DNA from: Ascaphus truei
Lineage: Eukaryota; Chordata; Amphibia; Anura; Ascaphidae
DNA: 64,000 bases
NCBI GenBank assembly: GCA_036426205.1
Contig: WSYH01000651.1
Coordinates: 1-64,000, forward strand
Direction of reading: 5' to 3'
How positions within the stretch are numbered: the first letter of the stretch is position 1; every line of letters begins with the position of its first letter. Below the pieces are notes generated by a model that made no database searches, was not told the DNA's origin, and worked only from the letters and a program-made list of their open reading frames with translations. The translations under genes were made by a program, and so were the position numbers. Positions 21,640-31,799 of this stretch are shown one piece after another.

Positions 21640-23695
21640 TCTGAAATAAAAGAAACACTTGTTAGCATACAAAGCAATCATCATGGCAATAACGTTACTA
21701 TCATATAACAAACAGGGAGTGAAATTAGAGAGATATGAGGATAGTTGATATATTTTATAGAGAGCCCAAACATCAACATCTTCATTTAACCCTTTGGGCG
21801 ATAGTGTGTCCAATTTATGGGTCCAGAAGGTCTCTTGAGCTGAAAGGGTTTTAACCCTATCACCTCCCCCCGATTACACGGTATATGTTGAATTCCCTTT
21901 CAGGTTAAAAATGAGATATCCTTATTATGATGTATCAAGAAATGGCGCGATACACTATGTTTGTCAAAGCCATTTTTAATATTTCTGATGTGTTCTTGAA
22001 TTCGTATTTTAAGACTACGCTTGGTCCTTCCAACATATTGATATCCACATGCACATTCCAGGAGATATATTATAAAAATAGAAGTACAGAGAATAAAATC
22101 CTCAATAGAAAAAACGTCCTTAGTTGTATTAGATACAATTATTTTCCTGTCTGGATATAGGAATTTACATACGTAGCATTTTCCACAAACATGGTTCCCT
22201 TGAGATTTCACACCTAGCCAAACTTTATGAATAGTCCTACTGGAATCTAGATTAATATCACTAGGAGCTAGTAGATTTTTCAAGTTCCTAGCTCTCCAGA
22301 AGATAAATCGTGTTTTTTTCAAAAGAGGAGCACCCAAAATGTGGTCATGGCAAAGGATACCCCAATGTTTAGAAAAAATGCTTTCAATATTTTTATGAAC
22401 TGAATTAAAGTCCATAATAAAGGCTATATCAACTTATTTATTAATTATGTTATGTACCTTATTTGTTCTGGGGATAAGCATTTTGCTACGATCCATATGT
22501 CTCACTTTGTCGAGTTCTTTCACAATTAAATCTTTTGAATATCCCCTCTCAATAAATCTATGAAAGAGCTTATCCGCCTGTTTATTGAAGACCTCAATGT
22601 TACTGCAATTTCTCCCAAGCCTCGTGAATTGCCCTCCTGGAATATTTTGAATCCACGAGTTCTTGTGATTGCTAGTAGCCATCAGCAGATTATTCATATC
22701 CACTTCCTTAAAGAAAGTCTCAGTTTCCACACCACCATCAGCAGAAGCTATTAGTCTTAGATCTAAAAAAAATCCATCTGAGTCGTATCAGTCTTATGTG
22801 TAAAAATAAGATTATAATTATTTTTGTTTAGATACAGCATAAACTGGTTAATGGATTCAAGATCACCATCCCACACACATAGAATATCATCTATGTAGCG
22901 CCGCCACATGATGACATTCTTGCTAAAGGGATTGTTAGTCCAAATGGAATGTTCCTACCATTCTCCCACATAAAGGTTTGCGAAACTAGGGGCAAAACGT
23001 GTCCCCATAGCTGTTCCGCAAACCTGTATGTAGAAGTCGGACAGAAACATGAAATAATTATGTTAAAGTATGAAACTAATTGACTAAAGGATTCATTTTC
23101 TGCTAAGTGGATGTAAAGATGGATCATCTTCAAGGAAGGAGTTCACGGCCTCCATCCCCTTTTGATGCGGAATATGGGTATAAAAGTCCTGTATATCATA
23201 GATAAGCCAGCTGTATGAGCTCTTCCATTCAAACTCATTAAAAAGAATCAATACCGCAGTGGAGTCTTTCAAATAAGATGTAAGTTTACCTTCATAAGGC
23301 TGAAGGGAGAAGTCTACATATTGACTCAAATTAGCAGTAAGAGATTGTATACCCGATACACAGTAATGGGTCTACACGGGGGGACTATTAAGGATTTATG
23401 CATCTTTGGTAGATGATAAAATATTGGTATCTTGGGAAAATCCGAATATAAAAAAAGTGAACTTGACAGGTGAAATAATAGACAAAGAAACTTCATCATC
23501 TAATATTGTCTTGAGGAGGCTCAAAAGTTCATTTGTGGGGTCTTTTTTCAGTTTCATATAAAAAGAAACATCATGAAGTAGTCTATGTGCCCCTTTTTCA
23601 TAATCACACCGATTCTGCAGGTCTACCCCCCACCCTTATCAGCCTGTCTTATAATAAGATTTTTATTATCTCTCAAGATTTTGAGAGCTCCTTTC
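21640..23695 (-). pseudogene. PLE copy A: RT and GIY-YIG endonuclease
   Basis: Reading right to left: IIRQADKGGG (about 23640), PIFYHLPKMHK (about 23420), motif A WLIYDIQDFYTHIPH (about 23170-23215), a GTAMG-type motif, and the catalytic YIDD at 22887-22898. Then comes NHVCGKCYVCKF, a CxxC zinc-finger-like motif (about 22165-22205), and the GIY-YIG nuclease with IYLLECACGYQYVGRTKR and RIQEHIRN (about 21975-22075). RT plus C-terminal GIY-YIG is diagnostic of endonuclease-bearing PLEs; the Cys motif before the nuclease recalls the Neptune/Poseidon types. Several frameshifts and a stop near 23635 make it defective. Confidence 0.85.
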
Positions 23696-24332
23696 TTGAA
23701 GATGATCCATCTTTACATCCACTTAGCAGAAAATGTATCCTTCAGTCAATTAGTTTCATACTTGAACATAATTATTTCATGTTTCTGTCTGACTTCTACA
23801 AACAGGTTTGCGGAACAGCTATGGGGGCATGTTTTGCCCCTAGTTTCGCAAACCTGTATGTGGGAAAATGGGAGGAACATTCCATTTGGACTAACAATCC
23901 CTTTAGCAAGAATGTCATCACGTGGCGGCGCTACATAGATGATATTCTATGTGTGTGGGATGGTGATCTTGAATCCATCAATCAGTTTATGCTGTATCTA
24001 AACAAAAATAATTATAATCTTATTTTTACGCATAAGACTGATACGACTCAGATGGATTTTTTAGATCTAAGACTAATAGCTTCTGCTGATGGTGGTGTGG
24101 AAACTGAGACTTTCTTTAAGGACGTGAATATGAATAATCTGCTGATGGCTACTAGCAATCATAAGAACTCCTGGATTCGAAATATAGTCCAAGAGGGCAA
24201 TTCACGAGGCTTAGGAGAAATTGCAGTAACATTGAGGTCTTAAATAAACAGGCGGATAAGCTTTTTCATAGATGTATTGATAGGGGATATTCAAAAGATT
24301 TACTTGTGAAAGAACTCGACAAAGTGAGACAT
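23690..24332 (+). pseudogene. PLE copy B: RT C-terminal part
   Basis: It begins abruptly at SFLEDDPSLHPLSRK, that is, 5'-truncated inside the RT. It contains CGTAMGACFAPSFANLYVG, the catalytic RRYIDDILCVW (YIDD at 23932-23943) and MDFLDLRL. An ORF can be read from upstream (23533), but that portion is antisense copy A sequence and is not part of the protein. The coding sequence is cut at 24333 by a small DNA transposon and resumes at 24656. Confidence 0.85.
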
Positions 24333-24333
24333 A

Positions 24334-24655
24334 CAGGCGAGACAACGAGTATTCTAAAGCTTGCCTTAAACTAGCCCGGTTACATGCTGCGTACATGCTG
24401 GGTGTAACCTGGCTAGTTTAAGGCAAGTTTAAGGCATTTCTGCATAGACTAATGACCCATTGGATTAACACAGCAGGGGTCCCTGGCAGTCCCATTCAGT
24501 TTGATTGGGACTGCCAGGGACCCCCGCTGTTAATCTGATGGGCCATTAGTCAATGCAGAAATTCCTTAAACTTGCCTTAAACACGACCCAGCATGTACCT
24601 GGGTCTTTTTGCCGATTGCCACTGGTTTGTGTTAGAATAACTGTCGGCACTACCG
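24334..24655. mobile_element. 322-bp hairpin MITE with TA target duplication in PLE copy B
   Basis: Flanked by TA (24332-24333 and 24656-24657). PLE copy A carries the empty site (GACATATGGATCG in inverse, about 22490-22505), which fixes both ends. Ends are CAGGCGAGACAACG and, inverted, CGGTAGTGCCGACAG. The centre is a long hairpin: about 24418-24493 pairs with 24502-24577 (CCTGGCAGTCCCA...TGGGACTGCCAGG). TA duplication and short CAG-type ends suggest a Tc1/mariner-superfamily MITE. Confidence 0.75.
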
Positions 24656-25400
24656 TATGGATCGTAGCAAAATGCTTATCCCCAGAACAAATAAGGTACA
24701 TAACATAACTAATAAACAAGTTGATGCAGCCTTTATTACGGACTTTAATTCAGTTCATAAAAATATAGAAAGCATTTTTTCTAAACATTGGGGTATCCTT
24801 TGCCATGACTCCATTTTGGGTGCTCATCTCGTGAAAAAAACACGATTTATCTACAGGAGAACTAGGAACTTGAAAAATCTACTAGCTCCTAGTGATATTA
24901 ATCTAGATTCCAGTAGTATTATTCATAAAGTTTGGCTAGGTGTGAAACCTCAAGGGAACCATGTTTGTGGAAAATGCTCAATAAATAAATTCCTACATCC
25001 AGACAGGAAAATAATTGCATCTAATACAACTAAGGAAGTTTTTTCTATTGAGGATTTTATTCTCTGTACTTCTATTTTTATAATATATCTCCTGGAATGT
25101 GCATGTGGATATCAATATGTTGGCAGGACCAAGCGTAGTCTTAAAATACGAATTCAATAACACATCAGAAATATTAAAAATGGCTTTGACAAACATAGTG
25201 TATCGCGCCATTTCTTGATACATCATAATAAGGATCCCACATTTTTAACCTGTAAGGGAATTCAACATATACCATGTAATCGGAGGGGAGGTGATAGGGT
25301 TAAAACCCTTTCAGCTCAAGAGACCTTCTGGATCCATAAATTGGACACACTATCGCCCAAAGGGTTAAATGAAGATGTTGATGTTTGGGCTCTCTATTAA
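24656..25400 (+). pseudogene. PLE copy B: linker and GIY-YIG endonuclease
   Basis: After the inserted DNA transposon the frame continues with MLIPRTNKVHN, SIFSKHWGILCHD and NHVCGKCSINKF, in which the third Cys of copy A (CYVCKF) is lost. The nuclease motif ACGYQYVGRTKRSL (about 25097-25140) is cut by TAA at 25159 where copy A has the Glu codon of QEHIRN. The frame then runs on to 25400 (SRHFLIHHNK, TFWIHKLDTLSPKG). The enzyme would nick target DNA for target-primed reverse transcription. Confidence 0.85.
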
Positions 25401-25682
25401 ATATATCAACTATCCTCATATCTCTCTAATTTCACTCTCTGTTTGTTATATGATAGTAACGTTATTGCCATGATGATTGCTTTGTATGCTAACAAGTGTT
25501 TCTTTTATTTCAGATTTTATGTGTTTTATATATAATTAAACTGACTGTTTATATTGGTTAAATGTAATTCTTTTCTAGCTGACATGACTGCCGCTCTGCT
25601 AACCCGATTGGCTGTTTGTGGCTAATTAGCTGACCAATGAGGGAAGCATGAAAGGTACTTAATGCCTCTGGGAAATAATGTT

Positions 25683-25733
25683 TTATTAAACCCTGATGAA
25701 GTAGCGTTAATGCTATGAAATGCATAGGATTAC
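25683..25733 (+). ncRNA. Hammerhead ribozyme motif in the 3' region of PLE copy B
   Basis: CTGATGA (25693-25699), stem II TAGC/GCTA with loop GTTAAT, GAAA (25717-25720), palindrome ATGCAT as stem III, triplet AUA, then GG. Stem I is CC/GG, a mismatch, then AAT/ATT. It is the inverse twin of the motif at 20898-20948, differing in the stem III bases (ATGCAT here, ATGCGT there). Confidence 0.7.
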
Positions 25734-26659
25734 TGTTTTTATGTTAGTGCTATTACTATTTTAGTCTACCTCAAGTTATCCCGCAACACTGTGGTATTTT
25801 GCCGGTAACCCCGCACCTATGACATATCGCGGAGGAGTGACCGCTCTGTAGCGGAGACACTACTGGCTTCCCAAGCACACTCGCCACACTGTGTCTGTGT
25901 GTCTCAACGCCAGTAAATCCGCCCTTGTAATGTGTCACAGAGGAGTGACCGCTCTCAGCGGAGGTAGTGCTGGTTTGCTGAGCACACCCAAAGTGTTGCG
26001 TTTGGAGTTCTATCCTGTGTATATACTTCTCACTGGTGCTGTATGTGCGGAGAGTACACACAATTTTGCCTGCAACTACAGACTATACATCACTCTGGAA
26101 CTGTGAGACCATCTGAGGTGGGGAGATTCCCTTGATGAGACGAATACTCCATGATGGATTGACTGCACCACCTGTGAGAGAAATTACCACTCTTAAAGAA
26201 CTGAGACGGAGTACTGAGACGATCACAGGCCACTTACCAAAGGGATCTGTTCCTGTTTACAGCTTCGGGTTCTGGTGACTGGTAACTTGTGTGTTCAACA
26301 CACTCAATGCTCATGTTTCTACTCTTTGATGTACGCAGATAACTTACCCTGATTTTATTGTTAATTACATTTTATATACTTCACCATTTTCGTTTTTTGC
26401 ACTGTTTTTTTGTTTACGCCTCTCTAGTGTTTGGGGGTGCTGAGACACCCCTTCATTATAGCTGCAGACGCATTCACGATACCTATCACGGTTTTGTATT
26501 ATTTATTTTATTGTGTTGCTCTCACTAATTGGTTAGAGCTTTAGGGTATGTTCTAGTTGCACTTTAATCACTTAATTATTGTTATATCACTATCAGTGGT
26601 GATCTAGATGCGCACTCAACTTTTATATAAAGGCAGAGCCTCCAATTGCCAGCCAGGGT

Positions 26660-27060
26660 GGAACCAGGAAGTAAGCTCCGATATGCTGCTGGTGCACACA
26701 GGTGTGCCCTATGATGCAGCCTAATAGGGGATGGGGGCGTAACTGCTCGAGCGCCGACCTGCGCGTGTCACGGAGGTCAGGGGGCGGAGACTGGAGTGCG
26801 CGTCAATCCCACGCCGGTTCTGAATGTCCTTGGAGCAAGAGGGGGCGGGAACAATGGCGCGCCGACCCGTGCGTGTCACTGAGGTCAGGGTCCTGTCCAT
26901 CCCCAGAGCGGGGGCGGGGCTTGGACCGCACATCAGCCGGGAGGCTGGATGAGCACACCCGTCATACGTCAGATCGGGGGCCGAATCCGCGGACGGGGAA
27001 TCGGGCCGCGCAAGATCCGCGCGCGTACTGGGTCCACGAGACCATGCATCTTGAGTGTCC
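26660..27060. other. CpG-rich U3 region of the chromovirus-like solo LTR
   Basis: GC- and CpG-rich sequence with two related copies of a 'gcgtgtcac...gaggtcagg' block (about 26763 and 26870). The overlapping ORFs here have no domain content and are by-products of base composition. Confidence 0.5.
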
Positions 27061-27069
27061 ATCACAGAA

Positions 27070-28625
27070 GGTTTGTTGAGGTGAGGAGATGGTCTGCAGC
27101 CGCCAGGATGGCGAATCCTCACAAAACGGAGGAATAAATGCCTTCCACGACGACTCTTATTATAGCAGTGGGTCCTACCCTGCTATTGGCATCTTGTGAG
27201 AGGGTCTCTCCTGCGGGGACCTCTGACTCCCCTTCATCCTCCTCGGGTATTGCTGTTAAGGAAGAGAGTGATTGCTGTACTTATACGGGGAAGGACTTTG
27301 CACTTGTAGGGGATTGTTGAAGCTTCGGTCAAGCCCTAGCGATATGACCCTCTTGACCACATTGGTAGCAACGCGGCTCTCCGTATTGTCTTGAGCTGCC
27401 AGATTACCGAGTCTCGGGCCTAGGGCTCCCAGCGGAAGAAGCTTCGCTTTCCTTAATAGTCCATTTGGCTTTTGGACGGGTTTCCTCCTTGGTCTCGTCC
27501 TTGCGAGAGTCTTTAGTCTTCTTGTACAACCTAGTGTAGGCCGCATGACACTTCACCTTGTCCAGTAGGTCTTCTAACGAATGGGGGGTCCCCCTTCAAT
27601 AGCGAGCATCTAATCATTACTACGATATGATTGGTGGGTATGGCTCCCCCCATTGGGTGCGCAGATACTCATTCACTTCTGAGGCCTTAATGACTTAGCG
27701 TAAACCTAGATCCCACAAGTTCAATTGGATCCGCTGTATAAACTCTGATAGGTTTTTGGCGGAGATTGTAGTATTTAGCCCATAACACTCACGTCGTCCT
27801 CCTTTTCGTAGGCCCGGATAAGAGAATGCATCATCTGTTGCGCCGTAACTTCCTTATGCTGGTCCTTGTACATCTTCATGGTGGTGGACGCGGGAGGCCG
27901 TAGACATTCCATTTCTTTTGTCTTTTTACCGCATCAGGACAGGTCCATTCTTCCTGTACCTCTGCAGTATATTCTTTCCAAACTTCAAATGCCTTCTCAG
28001 TGGTGGGAGTAGGCTTGACCCCTGAAAAGATTTTTAATTTGTGGTATGGCTGCGGGGGAGGGGATTCAGGCTTGGACCCACCCAATTGTTGTATGGTCTG
28101 GGCGAGCAGTTGTATATCTCCCATCCTAGTGGGGCTGGGGCTCCTTACACTTGAGCGACAGTTAGCACAGGATAAGGCACTGACCTCATCTCCTCAACTA
28201 CTTCCTGGAGGGGATGGGGACAGGCGCATATTAATCTCTTGCAAGTCAATACTGGGGCTGCAGGGCTCTAGCTTGATCGGCATTTCAGGATAGATAACAG
28301 GACATCCTGAGCTGAGGGCCACCGTTGAGCCGTAAGTTGGATGGGCCTCTGTCTGCTGACAATTCACACCCCCAGTGACTAGTACAGCGCACCATAATCC
28401 GCCAGCGTCTGTGCGGCCACCCAGGATTTTAGCCTCCTCTAGGCCTGGATACTGCGTTAGTATTAAGCAAATCTCATAGGATGAGGTGTTGGTGGGAACT
28501 TGTCCTACAGCAAAGGTTTGTGAGGGCGGGACATGCCTCTTTACCGCCCATTCGTACACCTCTTGGCGGGAAGGTAATGTTAGATCTAGTGACATTTTTA
28601 CTGAGATCGGGCACCCCAGGTCTGA
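27070..28625 (-). pseudogene. PNMA-like gag of the minus-strand gypsy element
   Basis: Right to left: an N-terminal part (28595-28194) beginning MSLDLTLPSRQEVYEWAV with an RRM-like pattern (FAVGQVP...LLCAVLV-type spacing) seen in PNMA-family proteins. Next is a capsid region with YHKLKIFSGVKPTP and AFEVWKEYTAEVQEEW (about 27950-28050). Then a zinc knuckle CYQCGQEGHIARA (about 27335-27375) whose last Cys codon is lost. PNMA genes are domesticated gypsy gag (family knowledge). Frameshifts lie near 27900 and 27700. The assignment rests on motif spacing, not alignment. Confidence 0.6.
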
Positions 28626-28643
28626 ATCTCAGCAGCACCTCCA
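28626..28643 (-). other. Probable primer-binding site of the minus-strand gypsy element
   Basis: On the minus strand TGGAGGTGCTGCTGAGAT begins two bases after the LTR. It resembles the PBS for tRNA-Gln (14 of 18 from memory). The 2-nt spacing matches the Gmr1-like element and supports the LTR boundary. Confidence 0.4.
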
Positions 28644-28645
28644 AA

Positions 28646-29788
28646 TGTAACCCTTGTTCCCCCCTGGGTACTGAAACTACCAGTGCTGCTGTCACCTGTT
28701 TGGCTAACAAGAGGCGTGAGCCTCCGACACTGGGAGCCTGGGGTATACATAGTATCTTGGTGCAGAGCCTCCACCGGCGAGGGATCCCAGTACACACACA
28801 GTAATTACACACGGGTATATGATAACAGTATTTACTATGCATAGAGTATAAATCATCCACATAACACAGCTAGCAGATTATCATCCCACCATAACACCTC
28901 CCGGGTGAAACCCCAAAGTACTGGAGTGCCTGGGCACTTAACCCCTGAGTATCCACAAGCAAGTCCATCCAAAAGAGTGTGTGTGGGATAGAACGCTTCA
29001 CTGTGTGTTGGGGCCCCTTGAAGCACTTGTTAATACCTCCCTGGTCTCAGACCAGGACAACAATGGAAAATCCACAGATCAATGGCGTGGCTCTGCGCTG
29101 CAATCTGCTGCTATCCTTCCGATTGGATCCTTAGGTGGATGCCTCTGGAGGGACTTCCCGACTGGAGTAGACCCCTATAAATAGTCTCTATCATGGATGT
29201 CTGCGCAGTCTCCTCTGCAACAGGCTGCTCTTTCCTTCAGGCAACATGTCTCACACTAATACTACAGTGAAAGAGTCCCTATGCACTATGGCCTTTCCCT
29301 ACAGCACACACATAGTCCCCTGACTCACTTTAGAGAAACTCTATCTGGGACCTTGGGGGCAATTCTGGCCTAGCCCACCGAAGCACTGCTTCGGGTACCC
29401 TACCTGCTCCCTCACTGTCCAGACCTTGACTGACCTCTGCCCTCCCAGCATGCAATATGTATCTCCTCCCCTTCCAGGGGAAACAGCATTTCCATTGGCT
29501 GCCGAGGGTCACCTGTTACAATCTCCCTAAGCATCATGGGAGTTGTAGTCCTTGCAGAGTCTCCTTATCCTTGCAGCCTCGTGCGCCTAGGGTATTGCGC
29601 AAGCGTGACACTGTCATGGCCGCCGCTGCTCGCGTCTGAGCATGCGCAACCTCGCGCACACACACATGGCGGCGCCCTGCGGAGGGAGCCGCCGGCGAGC
29701 CCGTTGCACTCCCTGCAACATCCCCCTGCATCGGAGGTAACGGAGGGGGAAATGGGAGACCGGGGGGAACGGAGGGGACCTGGCTACA
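28646..29788 (-). repeat. 5' LTR of the minus-strand gypsy element
   Basis: Minus-strand ends are TGTAGCC...GGGTTACA, 1,143 bp. It shares the block around 'ggctcacgcctcttgtt' and the GGCGCCGCCATGTGTG-like start with the LTRs at 7168 and 8826. A PBS-like site and gag lie on the internal side. The outer flank gives no clear TSD because the other end is lost. Confidence 0.65.
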
Positions 29789-30923
29789 TCTAGTATATTA
29801 CAAAAAAAGGAAAATTACAGTAAGTTGAACACATTTTCTCTTTTCTTGTTCCCCACATGGCAGTGGGTACTAATGGAGATATACCAAAGCTCACACAATG
29901 GGAGGGGAAAAAAAGACAAGGATATCAACTTTGAGATAACTGTTTATTTAATCTATAACCACTTGCAGAACTTTTCTGCCAAAGCTTGCACATCAAACAT
30001 ACTATTTCATGAATGTGTGAAATGTGAGGACCAGACTGCAGCTTTACAGATCTGCTATGGAGATGCTTAGGCTTTGAATGCCCATGAGGTAGAAAAGGCT
30101 CTGGTCAAATGTGCCTTTATTCCCTGCGAGACTTGTTTGCTTTTAAGATTGTAGGCCAACTTGATAGTTGAAGAAATTCATCCAAAAATGGTTGCCTTTG
30201 AGGCTTGCTGCCCTCTTCTAGGACCCTCAGGGATTATAAACAGCCTGATTTCTGTATTTTGTAATCCTGAGTAAGTACTGTATGTCTTCAAACATCTTAC
30301 TACATCTAAATGATGTAGTCTTGCCATTTAGGATTAGTCGGATTTGGGCAGAAGGATGGAAGAATTATTGCTTGATTGGGATGAAACTAAGGGACAACTT
30401 TTGGAAGGAACTGTGACACCGGTTTTAGGACTGCTTTATTCTGGTGAGAAAAGGTTCCCTGCATGAGAGACTATAACTCTCCTACTCTTCTTGCAGGTGT
30501 AATTGCTATCAAAAATACTTTTTTCCAAGCTAGTAGTCTTAATGGTATTTGCTGCAATGGCTCAAATAGATTATCTACTAGAGACTATTTTCTTACCCCA
30601 TTCCTGAAAACCGTGCCAGATACGATAATAAACTGAAGAGGTTGACACTTTTCTGGTTAACATTAGAGTTGATATTGTTCTATCGGAACAGCCTTTTTTC
30701 TTTAATGTTTGCCACCCAACCTCAATGCTGCCAAGGCCAATTTCCTCAGTTCTATGTGCTGTACTGGGCCTTGTTTAAAATGTTTATGGGACAGTGGGAA
30801 ATGCTATGGTAGGTCTAGAGACATACTCTAGTAATCAGATATGGAAACCAAATAATTCTTGGCCAGTAAGGTACTATTGATACTACCTCTGCTTTGTCTC
30901 TTCTTACCTTTCCTAAGATGTTA

Positions 30924-31320
30924 CTGCACCGACACACTTTATTCGAGCAAATACCCAGTATGTACCTGGCAGATACCTGGAATGCGCCGCTCCTCACCTC
31001 TGACAAGCCCCGTTGCGTTTGCCTTCCCAGCCTGGGTTCATGCCTGGCTGACGGGCGGCTGATCTGTTAAATGATAATGATTAGGATTTAATAGGCTGTA
31101 ATGCTTCGCGTGTCTACCAGATGGCATAAATTCATGAATTGTAATGCAGTATATATATATATACTGTGCAGTATTGCAGCCAGCGGGAATAAAATGCTTC
31201 AATCCCTGCCTGGAAAATACCTCAATGCACTCGGGCAGAAAACAGTCACAAACCTCAATACACCCGGGTATACCCGAATTCGTGGGACTAGCCGAGCTCG
31301 AATAAAGTGTGTCGCCAGTG
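30924..31320. mobile_element. TA-flanked non-autonomous DNA transposon, copy 1
   Basis: TA at 30922-30923 and 31321-31322 flank a 397-bp element. Its ends contain the inverted 18-mer GACACACTTTATTCGAGC (right terminal sequence inverted: CACTGGCGACACAC). The right 155 bp match 56332-56482, and both ends resemble 57985-58344. No ORF of significance. Confidence 0.65.
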
Positions 31321-31322
31321 TA

Positions 31323-31795
31323 GCTATAAGAGGTACTGGTGGAAAAATATACGCCAGATCGAAGTTGCAAGATGTCTTGGATTGGACTTCGGCTGTAGTG
31401 GATCCCAGTGGCAGGAACAGCAGGGAGCATGGTAAGGGTCACAAGCAGAGGTCAGAGGCAGGCGGCAGATAGCCTAGTCAGGAAACAAGTAGAGGTCGGC
31501 AACGAGGAGACTGGAACAAGATAATAGCAATAGCAGTAAACACAGGAACCTAGCAAGAGCTGAGGAACCAGTATAAACAGGCAAGGGAGGAACAAGAAAG
31601 GGAGGCTTATATATGCAGGCTGAGCGGTAGAGCACAGGTGCAGTGGTGTCAGGTTTCAAGGTCTGGAATGTTCCTTAGCAGCAGCAATCCCGGTGGACAA
31701 GTATAGGCACTGCAGGCTAGAACAAGACATTGAGAGAGCGGAAGCAATCCCAGTGGCCAAGCATGAGTACAGCAGGCTAGAATATGATATTACTC
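31323..31795 (-). repeat. 3' LTR remnant of a chromovirus
   Basis: Directly downstream (minus strand) of the chromodomain and a purine tract (AGGAGAGGGGAG). It has a TATA-like TATATAAG and T/C-rich untranslated leader. It is cut at its far end by the TA-flanked element at 30924-31320. Confidence 0.5.
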
Positions 31796-31799
31796 CCCT

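Larger units (their letters stand above)
20214..26623. mobile_element. Head-to-head pair of Penelope-like elements with 14-bp TSD
   Basis: Two 5'-truncated PLE copies face away from each other with both 3' ends outward: copy A on the minus strand (about 23695-20214) and copy B on the plus strand (about 23690-26623). The flanks share TATATAAAGGCAGA at 20200-20213 and 26624-26637, a perfect 14-bp TSD, so the pair entered as one event. The arms match over about 2.4 kb once a solo LTR (left arm) and a small DNA transposon (right arm) are removed. Copy A has about 550 bp of extra 5' sequence in the centre and copy B about 200 bp of extra 3' sequence. The junction shows 4-6 bp microhomology (CTCCTT). 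Confidence 0.85.
19816..27064 (-). mobile_element. Solo LTR (chromovirus-like), split by the PLE pair
   Basis: On the minus strand the LTR starts TGATGGACACTCAAG (at 27064), has a TATA box within TTTATATACC, and ends CTCTACA at 19816. It is about 825 bp without the inserted PLE pair (20214-26623 plus one TSD copy). Flanks are TAGAA (19811-19815) and CAGAA (27065-27069), a 4/5 match to a TSD. Its layout resembles the LTR at 31323-31795. It separates gag from protease of the surrounding element. Confidence 0.6.
16132..29788 (-). mobile_element. Minus-strand Ty3/gypsy element (PNMA-like gag), opened by nested insertions
   Basis: Read right to left: 5' LTR (29788-28646), PBS, gag (about 28620-27070), then after removing 19811-27064 protease, RT, RNase H and integrase (19810-16234). 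The pol order is the standard gypsy order, unlike the Gmr1-like neighbour. The Gmr1-like element inserted just beyond the integrase, and I could not identify a 3' LTR beyond it (the LTR at 8826 is a separate solo copy with its own TSD). Many stops and frameshifts make this copy inactive. Confidence 0.7.

Noticed and set aside
23533..23689. N-terminal extension of the PLE copy B ORF
   Set aside because: This stretch is antisense sequence of PLE copy A. The coding part of copy B begins only at the junction near 23690.
20214..26623. Twin-priming (L1-like 5' inversion) as the explanation of the PLE pair
   Set aside because: Twin priming gives non-overlapping parts of one RNA. Here both arms contain the same 2.4 kb, including both 3' ends.
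30924..31320. Copy 1 of the TA-flanked family inserted in the same L1 site as copy 2
   Set aside because: Both right flanks begin TAGCTAT, but the left flank of copy 1 does not continue the L1 reading frame, so the likeness is chance.
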